NCBI GenBank assembly: GCA_900549135.1
Contig: URNI01000067.1
Span: 1-10,122 of the forward strand
DNA length: 10,122 nucleotides
Direction: 5' to 3'
Source: an uncultured Collinsella sp.
GTDB lineage: Bacteria > Actinomycetota > Coriobacteriia > Coriobacteriales > Coriobacteriaceae
Each line of letters starts with the position of its first letter. Position 1 is the stretch's first letter. The notes under the pieces are model-generated. The model searched no databases and had not been told where the DNA came from. It saw nothing but the letters and a program-made list of their open reading frames with translations. The position numbers were made by a program, and so were the translations under genes. Shown one piece after another: positions 6,029 to 10,122 of the stretch.

Positions 6029-8752
6029 ATGGCAGCAACGGATATCGAGCGCGGACTCTCGACCGCCGAGGTCGAGGAGCGCATCGCCGCCGGTAAAATC
6101 AACCGCAACATGGAGCTCAGGACCAAGTCGGTCAAAGAGCTCATCATCGAGAACCTCTGCACGCTGTTCAATTTGATCAACGTGATCTTGGCTTTCCTGG
6201 TCATTTTGACCGGTTCGTTTAAGAATCTGACGTTCCTGTTCGTGGTGTTCCTCAATACCGCCATCGGTGTCATCCAGTCCATGCGCTCCAAGAAGATGGT
6301 CGATAAGCTTACGCTGCTGACCTCCAAGAAGGCCATCGCGGTGCGCGACGGTGCCGAGGTGGAGCTCGACCTGGACCAGATCGTGCTCGACGACATCATC
6401 CGCCTGGGGCGCGGCGATCAGATTCCCGCTGATGCCGTGGTGGTTTCGGGCGAGGCTCTCGTGAACGAGAGCTTGCTGACGGGCGAGAGCGACCTTATCA
6501 AGAAACAGCCCGGTTCCGAGCTTATGAGCGGCAGCTTTATCGACTCGGGCCTGCTGCGCGCCCGCGTGATCCATGTCGGCGCCGACAACTACGTGGCCAA
6601 AATTAATAACGAGGCCAAGTACGTCAAAAAGGTCAATTCCGAGATCATGAACGCGCTTAACGCCATCGTGCGCTTTGCGAGCATCATCATGATCCCGCTC
6701 GGTTTGGCGTTGTTTGCCTCGAGTGTGAGCGAGCTGTGGGATGCCGCGGGAACCCCGGGCGATAGCGCGCTTTCGTGGTGCTTCTCCGAGTTGTTGGCTG
6801 GTCATGTGCCTTCGTCGGCGCTGCTGTCCACGGTGGGCGCCCTGCTGGGCATGATCCCGCAAGGCCTGGTGCTTCTGACCTCGTCGGTGCTCGCCATCGC
6901 CACGGTGCGCCTGGCTCGCCGCAAGGTGCTGGCACAGCAGCTCTACTGCATCGAGACGCTCGCTCGCGTCGACGTGCTGTGCCTGGACAAGACGGGCACC
7001 ATCACGTCGGGCCGCATGGAGGTCGAGGGCACGTATCCGCTGCCGGTTGAGGGCGTGAGCCTAGGCGCCGGCTCGGACGAGGCGGCTGTCCCCGTCGATA
7101 CCACGGTGCTCGATTTTGCGCTGGCTAACGTGGCGCGCGCGACTTCGGCCGATGCCAACGAGACCTGCCAGGCGCTGCTCAACTATTATGCCGATCGCCC
7201 GGTCGAGGTGTCTGAGCCGCTGTCGGTCATTCCGTTCTCGTCCTCCAAAAAGTGGAGCGGCGCGTCGTTTGCGCAGGGCTCCTATGTGATGGGCGCCGCG
7301 CAGTTTGTGCTTTCCGAGCGTGTGTTTTCGCAGGTCGAAAACCGTGTCGCCGAGCTTGCCGATACCTGCCGCGTGCTCGTGGTGGCGCGCGTGGACGGCT
7401 TTACGCCCGATGGGGATATGGTGGGCGAGGCCGAGCCCGTGGGCTTTGTGACCATCCGCGACGAGATCCGTACTTCGGCGGCCGAGACCATCGGCTACTT
7501 TAACGAGCAGGGCGTGACCCTCAACGTGATCAGTGGCGACGACCCGCGTACGGTGTCGTCGATCGCGCGCGTGGTGGGCGTGCCGGGGGCGGACGCCTAT
7601 GTGGACGCCACGACGCTCGATACGCCGGCCAAGCTCGATGCCGCAGTGGACCGCTACCATGTCTTTGGTCGTGTGACCCCGCAGCAGAAGCGCGAGCTCG
7701 TGCAGGCGCTCAAGCGCCGCGAGCACACCGTGGCCATGACGGGCGACGGCGTCAACGACGTGCTGGCACTTAAGGAGGCCGACTGCTCCGTGGCCATGGC
7801 GGCTGGCTCCGATGCCGCGCGTAACGTGGCCGAGATCGTACTCGTCGACAACGACTTTGCCTCGATGCCCGCCGTGGTGGCCGAGGGCCGTCGCTCCATC
7901 AACAACCTGCAGCGTTCGGCCTCGCTGTTCCTGACCAAGACGCTGTTCTCGATGGGTCTGGCGGCGCTGTGCATCGCGCTGCCGCCGTACCCCTTTGAGC
8001 CCATCCAGATGACACTCATTAACTTCTTCTGCATCGGCGCGCCGGGCTTTGTGTTGGGCCTGGAGCCCAACAATGCTCGCGTGAAGGGTGCGTTTTTGAC
8101 CAACGTACTCAAGCGTGCACTGCCGGCGTCGATTGCGGTCATTTTGGCTGCGGCGCTCGATATCTTTGTGGCGCGCGTGTTTGGCTTTAGCCAGCTCACG
8201 CTGTCTACGATGTGCCTGCTTACGTCGTGCGCGGCGAGCGTCAGTCTGATCTGGCGCATCTCGCAGCCGCTCACACCCTTACGAGTGGTGCTCTTTGTGT
8301 TTGTCGTCGCCGGCATCTTGGTGGGCGTTATCGGATTCCCGGAGCTGCTGTCTATTGCCAACCTGTCGATGGGCCAGATGGTTATCTTGGCTGTCATCGT
8401 GGTCTTTACCTGCTCGGTGTTCTTTAAGCTTGCCACGATGATGGATTCGCTCAAGCCGCGTCGTCGTCATGCCGCAACTGGTTTTGGCCGCGGTGTGCGC
8501 GTCCGCCTGGGTCGCGGTGGCGGCAAGGTGAGCTCGACGGGTTCGACGGCCGAGCGTTTTGCCAAGCGCGTCGCCGCCGACATGGCGCAGCGCCGCGAAG
8601 ATCGCACCGCTCGCGAGGCCGAGGCCCGCGCACTTGAGGGCGTGGCCCAGGCCCAGCCCAAGAAAAAGAAGAGTACCGGAGCCAAGCGCTCTCGCGTGAC
8701 CAAGTCCGCCCAAGGCATCAAAGTCTCGATGCCAAGCAAAAAGAAGAAGTAG
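6029..8752 (+). CDS. P-type cation-translocating ATPase, CtpE-like
   Basis: This is an ATP-driven ion pump of the inner membrane. Numbering from ATG 6029 (907 aa), the order is two N-terminal membrane helices (about 43-84), actuator TGES at 151-154, helix M4 with PQGL at 277-280, phosphorylated Asp320 in DKTGTIT, nucleotide-site KKWSG at 407-411, hinge TGDGVND at 571-577, and six helices between about 630 and 805. The pattern of motifs, including KWSG and ETLARVDVLCLDKTGT, resembles mycobacterial CtpE, reported as a calcium transporter; Ca2+ is thus a reasonable but unproven substrate. There is no heavy-metal-binding domain. CtpE-like proteins usually stop near 800 residues. Here a 99-residue tail (809-907) rich in Lys, Arg and Gly ends in a KKKK run. 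Start choice is uncertain: GTG 6014 and ATG 6017 are in frame; GGGA at 6019-6022 favours 6029. Confidence 0.93.
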   Translation: MAATDIERGLSTAEVEERIAAGKINRNMELRTKSVKELIIENLCTLFNLINVILAFLVILTGSFKNLTFLFVVFLNTAIGVIQSMRSKKMVDKLTLLTSKKAIAVRDGAEVELDLDQIVLDDIIRLGRGDQIPADAVVVSGEALVNESLLTGESDLIKKQPGSELMSGSFIDSGLLRARVIHVGADNYVAKINNEAKYVKKVNSEIMNALNAIVRFASIIMIPLGLALFASSVSELWDAAGTPGDSALSWCFSELLAGHVPSSALLSTVGALLGMIPQGLVLLTSSVLAIATVRLARRKVLAQQLYCIETLARVDVLCLDKTGTITSGRMEVEGTYPLPVEGVSLGAGSDEAAVPVDTTVLDFALANVARATSADANETCQALLNYYADRPVEVSEPLSVIPFSSSKKWSGASFAQGSYVMGAAQFVLSERVFSQVENRVAELADTCRVLVVARVDGFTPDGDMVGEAEPVGFVTIRDEIRTSAAETIGYFNEQGVTLNVISGDDPRTVSSIARVVGVPGADAYVDATTLDTPAKLDAAVDRYHVFGRVTPQQKRELVQALKRREHTVAMTGDGVNDVLALKEADCSVAMAAGSDAARNVAEIVLVDNDFASMPAVVAEGRRSINNLQRSASLFLTKTLFSMGLAALCIALPPYPFEPIQMTLINFFCIGAPGFVLGLEPNNARVKGAFLTNVLKRALPASIAVILAAALDIFVARVFGFSQLTLSTMCLLTSCAASVSLIWRISQPLTPLRVVLFVFVVAGILVGVIGFPELLSIANLSMGQMVILAVIVVFTCSVFFKLATMMDSLKPRRRHAATGFGRGVRVRLGRGGGKVSSTGSTAERFAKRVAADMAQRREDRTAREAEARALEGVAQAQPKKKKSTGAKRSRVTKSAQGIKVSMPSKKKK

Positions 8753-8762
8753 CTACGCGCCC

Positions 8763-8810
8763 TGGCGATGTTGAATTGGTGCCTTGTTCCTGTGGGGCCG
8801 TGGCGATGTT
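8763..8810 (+). repeat. Direct repeat TGGCGATGTT in the intergenic region
   Basis: The 10-mer TGGCGATGTT occurs at 8763-8772 and 8801-8810, 38 bp apart. With the three bases before each copy the match is 12 of 13. The second copy overlaps the extended -10 element of the downstream promoter. This may be a regulator site or a remnant of local duplication. Confidence 0.5.
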
Positions 8811-8815
8811 ATGCT
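8784..8815 (+). promoter_or_regulatory. Predicted promoter of the zinc-ribbon protein gene
   Basis: TATGCT (8810-8815) preceded by TGT (8807-8809) forms an extended -10 element. The -35 region is weak: TTCCTG at 8787-8792 gives a 17-bp spacer, while the better hexamer TTGTTC at 8784-8789 gives 20 bp. Transcription would start near 8822, leaving a short 5' leader before GTG 8856. No terminator is evident between the ATPase stop and this point, so some read-through is possible. Confidence 0.5.
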
Positions 8816-8844
8816 CTAACCTCGATTGTTTGAATTGCTTCGAA

Positions 8845-8850
8845 AAGAGG
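8845..8850 (+). promoter_or_regulatory. Ribosome binding site deciding the GTG start
   Basis: AAGAGG lies 5 nt before GTG 8856, and the protein from this GTG starts directly with the zinc-ribbon MICPHC. An in-frame TTG at 8826 has no such site and would only add ten residues unlike the family, so GTG is preferred. Confidence 0.7.
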
Positions 8851-8855
8851 ATGCC

Positions 8856-9995
8856 GTGATCTGCCCGCATTGCCTTAAGACTATCGAGGACGGCGCCTCG
8901 TTCTGCCCCTACTGCAACGCCTATGTGGGTCCGGGCGATGGTCCCGAGCACACCGAGTTCGTGTTCTGTGAGGGCTGCGGTGCCCGTCTTTCTCCACATG
9001 ATCGTACGTGCCCCAAATGCGGACGCCCCGCTCCGGGTATCCTCTCCGAGGACGCGGCCGCATCCGACCTGGCAGCGGGCCGCACGGCGGGCTTTCCGCG
9101 CCTAACGCAAGAGCAGATCGATACCGAGGTGCCTCATGCGCCGGCCTCTGCCGCTGCGGTGCTTTCGGACGCCGCCGACCCCAATGAGACCTGCGTGTTG
9201 CCGGCTTTCGATAAGGATTTCGGTATTCCCAAGGTCGATATTCCCACGCCGGTTTCCCTGCACGACGATGCTCAAAAACCCAAGCGCAAGGTGCATCCCG
9301 ACGAGGACGCCTATCACAAGCACAAGCGTCATATCCCCAAGCCACTCATCGTCATCGCGGTCCTTGCTGTCGTTTGCGGCGGTGCCTATTGGTTCGTGAC
9401 GACCGATCCCATGGGTGTCATGCCTGGCTTCTACGACCAGTTTGGCCAGGCCGCGCAGACGACCTTCCCCACGCGCCAAAAGGGCGAGGCGACTGAGGAC
9501 GATACCAAGCAGGACGATTCTGCCGAGGTGGTCCAGGAAGAAACCGTGCTCACCGATGATCAGCTCTACACCAAGCTCGACAGCCTGTATCAGACCATTG
9601 TGTCGTACAACAATGATCAGATCGGCGAGGTCATCGATTCCTTTAACAACGGTTATCTCCGAACGCCGCTGTCCACCCGTCAGGAGCTGTCGCAGAGTGC
9701 CTACGCCCTGCGCGACCAGATCAAAAAGACGCAAGATGAGCTTAACAACCTTAAGTATCAGGACGATACGGTCTATGCGGATGACATCGCCCACTTAAAG
9801 CAGCTTGCCGAGTGGATGTATGAGCGCGTCGACGTAATCTGCCAGAGCTGGGATATCTCGCTGGCCATTCCCGATGGCGAGTCGATGAGTTCCCACCAAA
9901 GCGAGATCCTGGCGCCCATCGCACAGGGCGGCAACAGCGCGCTGAATCAGTACGACGCCAACGTGGGCTCCTGGAAGCCGCAGCAGCGTTCCTAA
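8856..9995 (+). CDS. Membrane-anchored double zinc-ribbon protein of unknown function
   Basis: I do not recognise a named family for the whole 379-residue protein. Two CxxC...CxxC zinc ribbons lie at the N terminus: Cys3, Cys6, Cys17, Cys20 and Cys38, Cys41, Cys52, Cys55. Residues 60-155 are low in predicted structure (Ala, Pro, Asp rich). A basic patch (KHKRH, 155-159) precedes one membrane helix at about 163-182, which by the positive-inside rule puts the ribbons in the cytoplasm. Outside follow an acidic, probably flexible linker (205-235) and a helical region (236-335) with coiled-coil-like stretches around 280-325. Cysteines outside the ribbons are few (113, 174, 329), so disulfides are unlikely. 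It appears monocistronic, with its own promoter and GAGG site. A role in sensing or scaffolding at the membrane is possible but not shown by sequence. Confidence 0.88.
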   Translation: MICPHCLKTIEDGASFCPYCNAYVGPGDGPEHTEFVFCEGCGARLSPHDRTCPKCGRPAPGILSEDAAASDLAAGRTAGFPRLTQEQIDTEVPHAPASAAAVLSDAADPNETCVLPAFDKDFGIPKVDIPTPVSLHDDAQKPKRKVHPDEDAYHKHKRHIPKPLIVIAVLAVVCGGAYWFVTTDPMGVMPGFYDQFGQAAQTTFPTRQKGEATEDDTKQDDSAEVVQEETVLTDDQLYTKLDSLYQTIVSYNNDQIGEVIDSFNNGYLRTPLSTRQELSQSAYALRDQIKKTQDELNNLKYQDDTVYADDIAHLKQLAEWMYERVDVICQSWDISLAIPDGESMSSHQSEILAPIAQGGNSALNQYDANVGSWKPQQRS

Positions 9996-10023
9996 AATTA
10001 GTTCGCCATAGTCGGCATAACCT

Positions 10024-10047
10024 ACGTGCGCAATTGATGTAAGCGCA
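10024..10047 (+). repeat. Inverted repeat overlapping the -35 of the last gene
   Basis: TGCGC at 10027-10031 and GCGCA at 10043-10047 form perfect 5-bp arms separated by 11 bp, and they flank the -35 hexamer TTGATG. This geometry would suit a dimeric repressor, but short arms of this kind also occur by chance. Confidence 0.3.
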
Positions 10048-10063
10048 TGCTTATTGCTACAAT
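10034..10063 (+). promoter_or_regulatory. Predicted promoter of the partial gene at the right edge
   Basis: TTGATG (10034-10039) and TACAAT (10058-10063) are 18 bp apart, and TGC just before the -10 gives an extended -10. The predicted start is near 10070, leaving a leader of about 33 nt. No intrinsic terminator is visible between the zinc-ribbon gene stop and this promoter. Confidence 0.7.
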
Positions 10064-10102
10064 TCGTACAAATATGCTTTAAACGCACGAGGAAGGAACC
10101 AC

Positions 10103-10122
10103 ATGTTTGGTTTTAAGAAAGA
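10103..10122 (+). CDS. Start of a gene cut by the window edge, product unknown
   Basis: ATG 10103 opens a frame reading MFGFKK before the window ends. The start is supported by a strong ribosome site (GAGGAAGG at 10089-10096, 6 nt upstream) and by the promoter before it. Six residues are too few to name a product. Confidence 0.7.

Noticed and set aside
5887..6399. Minus-strand open frame running across the tRNA
   Set aside because: It would be read through the tRNA gene and the terminator and has no domain of any family.
5999..6862. Minus-strand open frame opposite the start of the ATPase
   Set aside because: It is a His/Gln-rich shadow of the ATPase gene without a start signal. The ATPase frame has all family motifs.
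1..10122. Mobile element, CRISPR array, toxin-antitoxin or defence system
   Set aside because: I found no transposase, integrase, regularly spaced repeats, terminal inverted repeats or small paired ORFs. The tRNA-Arg has no integrase or duplicated 3' end beside it that would suggest an attachment site.

Overview
The window looks like chromosomal DNA of a high-GC member of the Coriobacteriia (Actinomycetota), most likely Collinsella or a close relative. This rests on the strong G/C bias at third codon positions, on clostridial-style AroA and AroC sequences in a GC-rich genome, and on recall of the family rather than on a search. It is mostly core-genome material. I see no insertion sequence, phage gene, CRISPR array or defence system.

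Layout. (1) Positions 1-175 are non-coding as far as I can tell and hold a strong GC-rich hairpin just past aroC. (2) Positions 176-5671, all on the minus strand, form a compact aromatic amino acid operon. Transcription order is DAHP synthase (type I-beta, with an N-terminal regulatory domain), prephenate dehydrogenase (tyrA), aroB, aroA and aroC. The first four gaps are 3 nt, 36 nt, a 7-nt overlap and 1 nt. (3) Positions 5672-5781 are the operon leader and promoter. The leader carries a 20-codon ORF that contains a Rho-independent terminator hairpin and ends in the DAHP synthase ribosome-binding region. (4) Positions 5835-5997 are a complete tRNA-Arg(CCG) unit on the plus strand, with a near-consensus promoter and its own terminator. 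(5) Positions 6029-8752 (plus) encode a CtpE-like P-type cation ATPase with a 99-residue, highly basic C-terminal tail. (6) Positions 8856-9995 (plus) encode a membrane protein with two N-terminal zinc ribbons and an extracytoplasmic helical domain of unknown function. (7) From 10103 the first seven codons of another plus-strand gene are visible, behind a good promoter.

How the parts work together. The operon supplies the first step of the shikimate pathway (DAHP synthase), the second (AroB), the sixth (AroA) and the seventh (AroC), plus the tyrosine-branch dehydrogenase. The middle steps (dehydroquinase, shikimate dehydrogenase, shikimate kinase) and pheA must be encoded elsewhere if present. 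Two layers of control are suggested: allosteric, through the regulatory domain of DAHP synthase, and transcriptional, through the leader hairpin. The most interesting item is this leader. It looks like a possibly leaderless attenuator in which a Tyr codon lies directly before the 5' arm of the terminator. The rightward genes have no evident functional link to the operon.
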